Source of the DNA: Lactobacillaceae bacterium
Lineage (GTDB): Bacteria; Bacillota; Bacilli; Lactobacillales; Lactobacillaceae
Direction of reading: 5' to 3'
Assembly (NCBI GenBank): GCA_031261865.1
Contig: JAISIV010000095.1
Span: 1-16,553, forward strand
Length of the DNA: 16,553 bases
The notes under the pieces are model-generated. The model saw only the letters and a list, made by a program, of their open reading frames with translations, searched no databases and was not told the origin of the DNA. How positions within the stretch are numbered: the stretch's first letter is position 1; each line of letters begins with the position of its first letter. Made by a program: the position numbers and the translations under genes. Of this stretch, positions 1-7,005 are shown piece by piece.

Positions 1-429
1 GGTCAATAAAGCCACAACCAAACCAGCTACTCCCAAAAAGAACCACACAACTTTCGGTAATTTAAATCCTTTAAAACTAAAGCCATTTTTCTTCACTTTT
101 TTACGACGTTGTGGAGATATTTTTCGAGCCGGCCCTAAATTGTTTTGCGGTCTTGAAAAATTAGAATTTTGGGAAGTATTCGCTGGTCTATATTGATTAT
201 ATTGAAGTTGAGCTACATTTTGGTTTGCACTCTGGCTTCCGCGATAAACATTATTTGGATTAGCTTGAACCGGACGTTGCACAGGTCTCTGATTTGGATT
301 ATAAGAAGTGGGAGTCTGTCTAGGGTTCTGAGGGGGCCTTTGCCCTCGTTGGAATCTTGGGTCTCTTGGATTGTAGGAAGAATTTGAATTATTATTTTGC
401 GGCCTATTGTTATTTGGCGGATTCTGCAT
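1..429 (-). CDS. N/Q/P-rich single-pass membrane protein, C-terminus cut by window edge
   Basis: The frame is open for 143 codons from an ATG at 429 to the left edge, so the C-terminal part is missing. The first ~100 residues are low complexity and rich in Asn, Gln, Pro, Arg and Ser (start MQNPPNNNRPQNNNSN), with hardly any hydrophobic residues; this looks disordered. A very basic patch (SPQRRKKVKK) follows, then a hydrophobic stretch (VVWFFLGVAGLVVALL) at about residues 127-142. That suggests a cytoplasmic tail and a signal-anchor or first membrane helix, with the functional domain beyond the window. The ATG lies 3 nt after the ackA stop and in the same frame, so the gene probably shares the comG-ackA transcript or ackA's own. 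The Shine-Dalgarno is weak (GGAA about 12 nt upstream). Such tails occur in penicillin-binding proteins and LytR-CpsA-Psr proteins, but nothing visible chooses between these. Function unknown. Confidence 0.75.
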   Translation of the reverse strand, partial: MQNPPNNNRPQNNNSNSSYNPRDPRFQRGQRPPQNPRQTPTSYNPNQRPVQRPVQANPNNVYRGSQSANQNVAQLQYNQYRPANTSQNSNFSRPQNNLGPARKISPQRRKKVKKNGFSFKGFKLPKVVWFFLGVAGLVVALLT

Positions 430-432
430 AAA

Positions 433-1635
433 CTACTTAGATGTTTCCATCAAATTCATGACATCTCGCGCAATTTCAAGTTCTTCGTTGGTTGGAACAA
501 TAAATGCTTTAAATGATGAATCTGGTGTACTGATTTCAATCTCTTCTCCGCGGGTGTGGTTAGCTTCGTCGTTGATCTTAAGACCCATAAATTCAAAGGC
601 CTTCATAACTGTTTCACGAGTTTCAGGAGAGTTTTCACCAACACCAGCAGTAAAGGCAATGGCATCTACCCCGCCAAGTTCAACGATATATTGAGCAGTA
701 TATTTGATGATACGGTCAACGAACATCTCAATAGCTAAGTTAGCGTGATGATTAGTTTCTTGAACGTCTTCCAAATCGCGCATGTCGCTGGAGATAGTTG
801 AGATTCCAAGCAAACCTGATTTGTTGTTGAGGATATCAAGCATTTCATCGCCAGACAATCCTTCTTTTTCCATAATGTACTTTACAAGAGAAACATCCAC
901 ATCACCAACTCGAGTTGCCATGATTAAACCAGCAATCGGAGTGAATCCCATTGAAGTATCAACACTCTTTCCTTTGTTGATTGCGGAAATAGATGCACCA
1001 GCGCCGATATGCAAAGTAACAATTTTCGTTTCTTCTAAAGGCTTTCCAAGCAATTTAGCAGTTTGTTCGGAAACGTACTTGTGACTGGTACCGTGTGCAC
1101 CGTATTTACGCGCTCCGTACTTCGTGTAATATTCGTATGGAAGGCCGTACAAATAATTCTGTTCTGGCATTGTTTGATGGAATGCAGTATCGAAAACAGC
1201 AACCTGAAGGGCTCCAGGAATCATTTTGGTAAATAATTTAATACCCAATTCATTTGCAGGATTGTGGAGTGGTGCGTAAGCTGCAAGACGATGAATCTTT
1301 TTCAAAACATCTTCATCAACTACAACGGACTTGTTGAACCATTCCCCACCGGAAACAACTCGGTGACCGACACCTTTTATTTCATCAAGGCTCTCCACGA
1401 TTCCCAAAGAAATCAATTGTTCAAGTAAAAAGTTAATTGCAACTTCATGGTCCTTGAATTCTTTTCGGGTTTTGTGTTTTTCGCCATCAACTTTAATAGT
1501 TACGTTATCGTCTTCGTCAAGGACGGTGTCGATGCGTTCGATCACTCCTTCAGCAATCACATTTTCAGCAGGCATATCAAGAAGCTTGAACTTCAATGAT
1601 GAAGAACCAGCATTCACAGAAAGTATTTTAGTCAT
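433..1635 (-). CDS. ackA: Acetate kinase
   Basis: Cytoplasmic acetate kinase interconverts acetyl phosphate + ADP and acetate + ATP, the ATP-yielding end of the phosphoketolase/Pta-AckA route. At 400 aa it has the usual family length. Visible landmarks, with Methanosarcina thermophila numbering in brackets: N8-A9-G10-S11-S12 (N7/S10/S12), R92 in GHRVVSGG (R91), D149 in VAVFDTAFH (D148), H181 in YGAHGTSH (H180), R242 in ATRVGD (R241), AGVGEN near 331, and E385 in PTNEELEIAR (E384). One oddity: the phosphate-binding loop normally written HLGNG is HIGAG, placing Ala212 where the family usually has Asn (N211); the nearby MGTR and GDxDP motifs read MATR and GDVDV. The ATG is preceded by AGGAG with 7-nt spacing, inside the end of the upstream gene (1-nt gap), so it is probably translated from the comG message as well as from any promoter of its own. 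Confidence 0.97.
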   Translation of the reverse strand: MTKILSVNAGSSSLKFKLLDMPAENVIAEGVIERIDTVLDEDDNVTIKVDGEKHKTRKEFKDHEVAINFLLEQLISLGIVESLDEIKGVGHRVVSGGEWFNKSVVVDEDVLKKIHRLAAYAPLHNPANELGIKLFTKMIPGALQVAVFDTAFHQTMPEQNYLYGLPYEYYTKYGARKYGAHGTSHKYVSEQTAKLLGKPLEETKIVTLHIGAGASISAINKGKSVDTSMGFTPIAGLIMATRVGDVDVSLVKYIMEKEGLSGDEMLDILNNKSGLLGISTISSDMRDLEDVQETNHHANLAIEMFVDRIIKYTAQYIVELGGVDAIAFTAGVGENSPETRETVMKAFEFMGLKINDEANHTRGEEIEISTPDSSFKAFIVPTNEELEIARDVMNLMETSK

Positions 1636-1636
1636 A

Positions 1637-2392
1637 TTAAACTCCTAAGTTATTAGTAACCCATTTATCCAAATAATCTTTAAAATCAGTGGCAATTTTT
1701 GAAACGTCCGTAAAATCTGGAACGCCAATTGTCAGCAGCGGAATATTCGTTTTTTGAGTGCCCTTTATATTGTAAAACACCAAGAGTGAAATTTTCGAGT
1801 CATCGACCAAAATTGAACCCTGAAAACCAAACAAACCAATCAATTTAATATCTTGGTTTTCCTTCAATGTCTGAGCAAATCCGATTGGGTCAGTTAAGAA
1901 ACTTTCATCAGAAAGAACGAACAACATTTCATCAGTATTTGAGTTCGAATTAAAATCTGAAATAATTTGGGATAGTTTTTGTTTTACCGCGTTCGAAACG
2001 TAAACACTTAATTTGGATTCATTGTTTTTGGCCTCAATCAATCTGTCCTTAATTGCTAGAAAATATCCTTGTTGCTCTTTTAAATTAGGATAAGAAATAT
2101 CGGCATTCAAACTGCTTGCAATATCGATAGCTAAGTCAGGAAATTTTGGGAAATTATCGATAATATTTTTTGGTTTGGGAACGAACCTACTGATTATCAA
2201 TGAAAGTACTTGAGAAATTGAGAATGGCGTTAAATTACTAAGATTCACCTCATCATCTTCAAAGCGACTAACCCAATATAAACTAAGGGCGTACATTAGT
2301 TCTTCTTTTGATAAATTGGAAGTCCCAATATTTTCTTCAACGTCACTGGTTTCAATTTTTTTGATAAAACTTTCTACGTTATCTAAGTCCAT
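1637..2392 (-). CDS. YtxK-family methyltransferase remnant lacking SAM-binding and catalytic motifs
   Basis: This 251-aa protein sits where Bacillus, Streptococcus and Lactobacillus normally carry the YtxK-type class I N6-adenine methyltransferase, between the comG operon and ackA. Parts of the family pattern remain recognisable to me: an acidic helical N-terminus, LTPFSI at 54-59 (family LTPxSI, just before motif I), and a C-terminal part with LIGLFGFQGSIL (174-185), LLVFYNI (193-199), VPDF (214-217) and LDKW (231-234), resembling the family's LQGLxxLPxSLF...ILxLQKK...LPxF...WK run. The SAM motif I DPAxGTGNLL is replaced by DNFPKFPDL (79-87), no D/N-PP-F/Y catalytic motif is present, and the protein is about 80 residues shorter than the usual ~330. 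The frame is intact, so it is probably expressed. Its ATG overlaps the comGG stop by 1 nt (TAATG). The relationship is my pattern comparison, not an alignment; an unrelated protein in the same slot is possible. Confidence 0.6.
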   Translation of the reverse strand: MDLDNVESFIKKIETSDVEENIGTSNLSKEELMYALSLYWVSRFEDDEVNLSNLTPFSISQVLSLIISRFVPKPKNIIDNFPKFPDLAIDIASSLNADISYPNLKEQQGYFLAIKDRLIEAKNNESKLSVYVSNAVKQKLSQIISDFNSNSNTDEMLFVLSDESFLTDPIGFAQTLKENQDIKLIGLFGFQGSILVDDSKISLLVFYNIKGTQKTNIPLLTIGVPDFTDVSKIATDFKDYLDKWVTNNLGV

Positions 2393-2562
2393 TACTCTAT
2401 ATTAAATGACTTGAAGTATTTCGAAAGGTTCAACAACGCAGAATTGTTATCTGAATTGAGTTGATAAAACAGGACAAAGCCAGATATTATGACTGTTAAT
2501 ATCAATAAGACTGAAATAAATATAAAACTATTCCGTTTTTTTAAGAAGGATTCTTGCTTCAT
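2392..2562 (-). CDS. comGG: ComGG-position minor pseudopilin, very short
   Basis: The last gene of the comG run encodes only 56 aa, against roughly 120 for typical ComGG. It has a basic start (MKQESFLKKRNS), one membrane helix (FIFISVLLILTVIISGFVLF) and a ~25-residue tail. The canonical pilin signal with Glu at +5 is absent, as is common in ComGG proteins. I chose ATG 2562 because GGAGAAG sits 3 nt before it; a TTG at 2589 would add nine residues but lacks such a site. It overlaps comGF by 35 nt and the next gene by 1 nt. In the family, ComGG is a minor component of the competence pseudopilus tip in the membrane. The assignment rests on position, size class and the single helix rather than on sequence identity. 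Confidence 0.6.
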   Translation of the reverse strand: MKQESFLKKRNSFIFISVLLILTVIISGFVLFYQLNSDNNSALLNLSKYFKSFNIE

Positions 2563-2932
2563 TTTCTTCTCCGTTTGGCCAAGAAACAATTATTCGATCG
2601 TTATTAAAACTAGCCGTTGACACCCCGTTGAGCAATGGCATTGTTCCGCCATCCTCAGTTGTGAGAATAATTTTATTCCCTGCCATTTTCAGAATATATA
2701 CTTGCTCATCTTTTTTTAGAAACGTCTGATTATTTTCATTTTTTATGAACTCAAATTCCTTTTTTGGATCTTCCAGCTGAATCATCATCGTATAAAAATT
2801 TATTGAATTAGCGTAATAAGTGTTCGTCTTTAAAACAGTAGAAATGGTTGAAATTAGTCCTAGTGTAATTAAGAAAACGAGTAGTGATACTGCAGTCTCA
2901 ATTAAAGTGAAACTATTTTTCTTTAGCAGCAT
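2528..2932 (-). CDS. comGF: ComGF competence minor pseudopilin
   Basis: This 134-aa type IV pilin-like protein begins with a short basic leader (MLLKKNS), then the processing site S7|F8 and Glu at +5 (FTLIET), followed by one hydrophobic helix to about residue 30. The rest is a soluble domain with alternating beta-like segments (EQVYILKMAGNKIILTTEDG, then ASFNNDRIIVSW). ComGF pseudopilins are processed by the prepilin peptidase ComC, which is not in this window, and are incorporated in the pseudopilus that carries DNA through the wall. The start overlaps comGE by 20 nt, with TAGG 7 nt upstream. Position as the sixth comG gene and the size support the name. Confidence 0.85.
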   Translation of the reverse strand: MLLKKNSFTLIETAVSLLVFLITLGLISTISTVLKTNTYYANSINFYTMMIQLEDPKKEFEFIKNENNQTFLKKDEQVYILKMAGNKIILTTEDGGTMPLLNGVSTASFNNDRIIVSWPNGEENEARILLKKTE

Positions 2933-3107
2933 TTAAAAACCTAGTTTCCAACATATGTCTATTTATAATCATTCGATCATAGTTCCTTTTTAACAACTGA
3001 AGCTGATTATGTTGGATTACCAACAACGTAGAGGTGACAAAAATAACTAAAAATAGTCCAACAATCGACTCTGCTACCAAAAAACTTTGTTGCCTACTTT
3101 TCAACAC
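2913..3107 (-). CDS. comGE: ComGE-position minor pseudopilin (GTG start)
   Basis: A small pilin-like protein of 64 aa from a GTG at 3107, preceded by GGAG with 6-nt spacing; a TTG at 3119 is an alternative four codons longer. The leader reads LKSRQQS, the inferred cleavage is S8|F9, Glu at +5 is present in SFLVAESIV, and one hydrophobic helix extends to about residue 30. A charged helical tail (LKRNYDRMIINRHMLETRF) completes it. It overlaps comGD by 14 nt and comGF by 20 nt, so translation is probably coupled. It is short for ComGE (typically around 90-115 aa), and only the N-terminal signature and gene order support the name. Confidence 0.7.
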   Translation of the reverse strand: MLKSRQQSFLVAESIVGLFLVIFVTSTLLVIQHNQLQLLKRNYDRMIINRHMLETRFLNAAKEK

Positions 3108-3483
3108 GATATGCTCCAAAGCCTAATGAAAAAATTAATTTCGCCGTTTTTTGGTTTTGAAAATCACTTATGATGATCGTTTGTGGAGCAACATACCCAT
3201 TGCTTTTTAAGGTTAATTTTGAATTATCTATGTGAATTCCCTTCGGTAAATTGGTATGCCGATTTCGGTATATTAGCTGGTTATTCTCAAATCGAATTTC
3301 TCGATCATATCCGCTCAAAAAATTATTAGTTCTGGCTTGATTGTAAAAAGTATCAAATGTTTTCACGGCTCTTTCCAGCTGAGAAGGATGCGTTGTTTTT
3401 GAAAAACCTAAAACCACAAATAACGAAACAACTAACAACACCAAAGATGTCTCTAATAATGTAAATGAATTACTTCGATACAT
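3094..3483 (-). CDS. comGD: ComGD competence minor pseudopilin
   Basis: This 129-aa pseudopilin has leader MYRSNS, cleavage S6|F7, FTLLET with Glu at +5, and a membrane helix ending in VVLGF. The C-terminal half is a GspH-like soluble domain (for example LIYRNRHTNLPKG, LTLKSNGYVAPQ and LIFSLGFGAYRVE). I preferred ATG 3483 over an in-frame GTG at 3534, because the shorter form puts the pilin leader at the N-terminus where prepilin peptidase needs it and has GGGA just upstream. The start lies inside comGC (14-nt overlap). The family role is a minor subunit that initiates or caps the DNA-uptake pseudopilus. Confidence 0.87.
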   Translation of the reverse strand: MYRSNSFTLLETSLVLLVVSLFVVLGFSKTTHPSQLERAVKTFDTFYNQARTNNFLSGYDREIRFENNQLIYRNRHTNLPKGIHIDNSKLTLKSNGYVAPQTIIISDFQNQKTAKLIFSLGFGAYRVEK

Positions 3484-3784
3484 TAGTCCCACTGATCGAG
3501 ATCCCGATTTTTTGAGCCTTTTCAACTTGTTCACCAGTTAGGTAACCAGCCGACTGTAGTTCGCCGAAACTTACGGAATCCGCATCGTTATCCATGCTGT
3601 AAAGATCTACTTGGGTTTGAACCACTTTTACCATCGCCAAAGCTTGTTTTTCTGTGGCTTTAGTTTTCTGGGCACCGATATTCGGTAAAAATAGAAGCAT
3701 CAAAAGGGCAATAATGAATAGAACGATAGCCATTTCAATCAACGTGAATGATTTCTTTTTTTTATTTAAGATGAATGCTGACAT
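3470..3784 (-). CDS. comGC: ComGC major competence pseudopilin
   Basis: At 104 aa this matches the family. Its leader is basic (ILNKKKKS), the processing site is S12|F13 with Glu17 at +5 (FTLIEMAIVL), and a long hydrophobic helix leads into the alpha-1 extension (KATEKQALAMVKVVQTQVDL). The C-terminal domain keeps the ComGC pattern of a helix followed by GYLTGEQVEKA. ComGC polymerises into the pseudopilus that retracts transforming DNA to the membrane receptor ComEA. A strong Shine-Dalgarno (AGAGG) precedes the ATG, and the 18-nt gap to comGB is the largest inside the operon, as expected for the subunit needed in most copies. Confidence 0.95.
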   Translation of the reverse strand: MSAFILNKKKKSFTLIEMAIVLFIIALLMLLFLPNIGAQKTKATEKQALAMVKVVQTQVDLYSMDNDADSVSFGELQSAGYLTGEQVEKAQKIGISISGTNVSK

Positions 3785-3802
3785 ATTTCCTCTTTTCTTT
3801 TC

Positions 3803-4843
3803 CTAACTGAAATTAAAGTTTATGTTTTGATACATTGGCAATAATAAGATGGCGTAAACGAAAACGACGACGAGTGCGACCAAAATAAAAGATACTGGTT
3901 GGATAAGATTGACGACCTTGTCGACACTTTTTACAAAATCGGCATAAATAATTTGAGAATAATTAGTTAGATCTTTCGATACTCTGTTTTTGTCGTTTCC
4001 TTGTTGGAAAAACAATTGAATGCTCTCATCAATAATTTCTATTTCCTTTAAACTTTGTGCAAATGATATTCCTGATAAATTTTGTTTTTTTAAAAAACTC
4101 GCCATTTCCGACTGCAGTGACGTAGCCTCAATTGAACTCGATGCTTGTACGATATGTTTAATTTCTAAACCTGCTCCCAATAAATCCCCATACATACGGG
4201 CGAATTGATAATTGACTAATTGTTTTATGATTGGACCAACTATTGGTAACTTAATTAAAAACTTTGTTCTGGTTAAGGCTGATAATTTCCGTAAATAAAT
4301 AGCAAATGATAACAATAAAAGAATTGTCACTCCACTGCCTGCAAATAAAACCGTCCAAAAACCTGGTGAGTCTATAAAAGTACTTTGAATGTCCATCGTC
4401 TCTTTCATCATCGGATAGACCACAAAAATAACGCCTAGAAAAACCGCAGCTATGAAAATTAAAATAATCGTGGGATATTTGAGAACCTGTTTAATTTTTT
4501 GGTTCTGCCTCAATTGGTTTTCGGCAATATCAGATAAAGAAATCAAAGTTTTACTGAGTAATCCAAAATTATCTGAAATCGTCAACTGAAATCCAAAACT
4601 ATTATCGACGTATTTGGCAATCGCTTGGGAAAACCTCACTCCACTTCTTAGTTCCTTTCTTATCTCGGCGAGCCATGTTTTGTCAGTCCAAATTGTTTTC
4701 AAAAAATCAACAGATTCATTGATTGAATAGCCACTTTGTAAAAGACGACCAAGAATTTTGAAGAAATTTGCTTGTTGTTCATTAGGCAATTTTTTTGTAT
4801 TTTTCCAAAACATCGGAGTCAATAATTTTTTGTTCGAAAGCAT
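3803..4843 (-). CDS. comGB: ComGB pseudopilus assembly platform membrane protein
   Basis: A 346-aa polytopic protein of the GspF/PilC family with two repeated cytoplasmic F-domains (about residues 20-120 and 200-310), each followed by membrane helices: YPTIILIFIAAVFLGVIFVV near 124-143, FWTVLFAGSGVTILLLLSF near 162-180, and FILVALVVVFVYAILLLPM near 319-337. It anchors the ComGA motor to the growing pseudopilus. The start at 4843 is favoured by GGAGAAC about 8 nt upstream, which makes a 62-nt overlap with comGA. A second ATG at 4813 has no ribosome site. This long overlap implies coupled translation. Confidence 0.93.
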   Translation of the reverse strand: MLSNKKLLTPMFWKNTKKLPNEQQANFFKILGRLLQSGYSINESVDFLKTIWTDKTWLAEIRKELRSGVRFSQAIAKYVDNSFGFQLTISDNFGLLSKTLISLSDIAENQLRQNQKIKQVLKYPTIILIFIAAVFLGVIFVVYPMMKETMDIQSTFIDSPGFWTVLFAGSGVTILLLLSFAIYLRKLSALTRTKFLIKLPIVGPIIKQLVNYQFARMYGDLLGAGLEIKHIVQASSSIEATSLQSEMASFLKKQNLSGISFAQSLKEIEIIDESIQLFFQQGNDKNRVSKDLTNYSQIIYADFVKSVDKVVNLIQPVSFILVALVVVFVYAILLLPMYQNINFNFS

Positions 4844-5750
4844 TTTTTAAGTTCTCCTTCCAAGTTTTCTGAAAATTGAAACTGATGTTATGCAAATCGT
4901 ATTTGTCTTGGATATCGACAAGTGAATAAAGTTTTTGATCAATTCCTGGAATCAGACGTTGATAGATGGACAAACTCAATGTATTTTTAATCAAATTTTT
5001 GTCTGCACCTAAATCAATCATTCTATTGATGGCATCTTTAGCTGAATTGGCATGAATTGTCGCAAAAACCAAGTGTCCACTAAGAGCTGCTTGAATCGTT
5101 GCAGTAGCGGTTTTCTTATCACGAATTTCTCCAATAACTAACACGTCAGGATGGTGTCTTAGAGCAACTTTGATTAATTCCTCATAGGTCATTCCAGCCT
5201 GTTCGTTAACTTGTAGTTGGACAATATTCGGAGACCTAATTTCGACAGGATCTTCTATACTTAAAATTAATTCATTTTCTTGACGCTTATTTAATAAATT
5301 GTGGACAGTACTAGTTTTACCTGAACCAGTTGGTCCTACTAGTAAGACCAACCCGTGTTCAGGTATTTGTGCTTCAATTTCCGAGAATTGACTGGGGTTC
5401 AACCAGTTTGACGCGGACTGACTATTGCCGTAGATGATTCGAATTACAACAGTCTCTCTATTTTCAAAATCACTGACGGTTGAAATACGCAAAGGATATT
5501 TAATGCCTTGATATTCGAATTCTGTAGAACCCAATTGTGGTCTTCTGGTTTCGGCGATATTCATCCCAGAAATATATTTCAAATATGAAATCAATCTCAG
5601 AGCCACTTCTTGGCTTAAGGTTTTTAACTTGGCTAATCGTCTGCCGTTGTGTACTTTAATGAGATACTTTTTATCTTCAGGCAAAAGATAAACGTCCTGT
5701 TCTCTGTTGTTTATGGCTTGTATTATGATTTGTTCGAAGTAATCTTTCAT
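4782..5750 (-). CDS. comGA: ComGA secretion-type ATPase for DNA uptake
   Basis: This GspE/PilB-type motor ATPase (322 aa) powers pseudopilus assembly on the cytoplasmic face. It shows Walker A GPTGSGKT (139-146), the Asp box LILSIEDPVEI (161-171), Walker B DVLVIGEIRD (202-211) and the His box GHLVFATIHAN (225-235). The N-terminal domain is short, as is usual for lactobacillus and streptococcus ComGA. It is the first gene of the operon; the ATG has a modest site (AAGAAG) about 3 nt upstream, and the preceding ~125 bp should contain the competence promoter. Homologues depend on the alternative competence sigma factor (ComX/SigH) or on ComK; neither gene is in this window. Confidence 0.95.
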   Translation of the reverse strand: MKDYFEQIIIQAINNREQDVYLLPEDKKYLIKVHNGRRLAKLKTLSQEVALRLISYLKYISGMNIAETRRPQLGSTEFEYQGIKYPLRISTVSDFENRETVVIRIIYGNSQSASNWLNPSQFSEIEAQIPEHGLVLLVGPTGSGKTSTVHNLLNKRQENELILSIEDPVEIRSPNIVQLQVNEQAGMTYEELIKVALRHHPDVLVIGEIRDKKTATATIQAALSGHLVFATIHANSAKDAINRMIDLGADKNLIKNTLSLSIYQRLIPGIDQKLYSLVDIQDKYDLHNISFNFQKTWKENLKNAFEQKIIDSDVLEKYKKIA

Positions 5751-5876
5751 ATACTTCTTAATACGTAAATTTTGGAGTCAAACGACAGTTTATCGAAAAT
5801 AAATTTCAAATATCTTTGGGTAGACAAAAAGGAACCGAATAAACGTCCGTCGCCTACAAATTACGAATGTGGCGTA
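5751..5876 (-). promoter_or_regulatory. comG upstream region (promoter inferred)
   Basis: This gene-free stretch separates the sepM terminator from comGA and must carry the comG promoter unless there is readthrough. I see no convincing TTGACA/TATAAT pair. On the minus strand TTCGATAA (5797..5790) follows a T-rich run and shares five of eight positions with the streptococcal/lactococcal competence box TACGAATA, at a plausible distance from the ATG. That match is weak and is offered only as a candidate. Confidence 0.3.
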
Positions 5877-5878
5877 AC

Positions 5879-5902
5879 AAAAAAAGCCGTCTATGTCGGC
5901 TT
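5879..5902 (-). terminator. Rho-independent terminator of the ftsW-rsmD-coaD-sepM operon
   Basis: On the minus strand AAGCCG pairs with CGGCTT around a 7-nt loop (ACATAGA) and runs into seven T residues (two of them in the stem). It begins 8 nt after the sepM stop codon, so it ends that transcript and insulates the comG promoter. Confidence 0.85.
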
Positions 5903-5910
5903 CTCTAAAA

Positions 5911-7005
5911 TTATTTTTCTACTTTAATAATGGTTCCCTTTTCGAGGAAATTCACAGCATCTCGGATAGTCTCAACCGGGACAATTTTAATGCCAGGTGC
6001 GTATTTTTTTGCTGTTTCAATAGCAAGTTGATAGTTTGTTTTACCGCCGTCTAGAGTTACGTTACTCTTGGTGGGTTTTATATATGGAGTTAGAAAAATT
6101 GTGGAGCCGGCCTTTTTAGCAGCAAGAATCTTTTTATCTATGCCACCAATTTCTCCAATGCTACCGTCACTCTCGATAGTTCCAGTTCCAGAAATGTTTC
6201 GGCCTTTTTTCAAATCAATATTAGCCAATTGTGAATATAACTGAAGAGTAAACATCATCCCGCCTGAAGGGCCACCAATTTCTCCAATATTGACTTTAAC
6301 TTTAGGGTTGGTCACAAGAGTTGTATCATCAACCAAAGAAATTCCGATTCCAGTTCGACCTTTCGGATTCTCTTTTGTTTTGGTGTTTTCGAGAACTACG
6401 GTTTTCGCGGTCACCGTTTTTGTCTCCCCGTTTCTGACAAACGTCACGTTCAACTTATTTCCCGGAGACATTTTAGCTAATGCGTTTTGAAAATCCTTAG
6501 ATGAGGTGTAGTGGACACCATTAATTTTAGTAATCGTATCGCCAATTTTCAAAAGCTTTTTGAACTCGGAATTAGGCATTACCTGAGCGATGTAGATCCC
6601 GTGATAATTTTGCTTGATTTCACTACTTTTTCCAGCCAATTTAAATGCCTGGATCTCAGCATTTTGAATAGAATTATTCATTTGATATTCAGATATTTTT
6701 TCATATTCATAATCTGTAGCACCACCAGTGACTTCATCTTTTGACTCGATTGAATAAGCAGGTGAAAAGTTCGACTTAATCCAGTCGCCAATATTAGCGT
6801 CCGATAAATAAACACTAACAAGCCTTAAATTACCTTTGGTTTTATCTTTCTTGCCGTTAACCGTTAAATATTTTCTTATATCGGTAGCCTGCCCCGGCGT
6901 TTCAACATAAGCATTTATTGGGATTACCCAAGCAATCAACGTCACTAAAAAAATAGCCGAAACGACGACTAATGTATAAAACAACTTATTTGTGTTCTTG
7001 TTCAT
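5911..7005 (-). CDS. Membrane-anchored PDZ / Lon-type serine protease (YlbL/SepM family)
   Basis: A 364-aa protein has an N-terminal membrane anchor (about 9-31), a segment starting NAYVETPGQA that is typical of this family, a PDZ domain (about 130-205, with YHGIYIAQVMPNSEF) and a C-terminal Lon S16 protease domain. The catalytic Ser247 is in EIGGPSGGMMF and the Lys292 partner in GGIDKKILAAKKAG, so the Ser-Lys dyad is intact. It should act outside the membrane. In Streptococcus mutans the homologue SepM trims the competence peptide CSP, and in Bacillus YlbL is a checkpoint protease for a cell-division inhibitor. Which role applies here is unknown; the gene lies directly upstream of comG but a terminator separates them. 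The ATG overlaps the end of coaD by 20 nt and has AAGGAAA upstream. Confidence 0.93.
   Translation of the reverse strand: MNKNTNKLFYTLVVVSAIFLVTLIAWVIPINAYVETPGQATDIRKYLTVNGKKDKTKGNLRLVSVYLSDANIGDWIKSNFSPAYSIESKDEVTGGATDYEYEKISEYQMNNSIQNAEIQAFKLAGKSSEIKQNYHGIYIAQVMPNSEFKKLLKIGDTITKINGVHYTSSKDFQNALAKMSPGNKLNVTFVRNGETKTVTAKTVVLENTKTKENPKGRTGIGISLVDDTTLVTNPKVKVNIGEIGGPSGGMMFTLQLYSQLANIDLKKGRNISGTGTIESDGSIGEIGGIDKKILAAKKAGSTIFLTPYIKPTKSNVTLDGGKTNYQLAIETAKKYAPGIKIVPVETIRDAVNFLEKGTIIKVEK

Noticed and set aside
427..435. Possible UAG readthrough joining AckA to the downstream N/Q/P-rich protein (same frame, TAG TTT ATG)
   Set aside because: AckA ends at its normal family length and the next gene has its own ATG; the shared frame is a one-in-three chance.
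407..694. Open plus-strand frame of 95 codons (and similar ones at 782..1084, 556..738) opposite ackA
   Set aside because: It lies antisense to a fully conserved ackA, with no ribosome site and serine-rich shadow composition.
2589..2589. TTG start for ComGG, nine codons upstream of the chosen ATG
   Set aside because: The ATG at 2562 has GGAGAAG at proper spacing and the TTG has none.
5862..5869. TACGAATG, seven of eight bases of the streptococcal competence box
   Set aside because: It reads on the plus strand, away from comGA, and no plus-strand gene lies downstream.
5911..7005. Reading the SepM-like protease as a dedicated competence-peptide processor because it neighbours comG
   Set aside because: It belongs to the ftsW-rsmD-coaD operon and a terminator separates it from comG; no pheromone gene is visible in the window.
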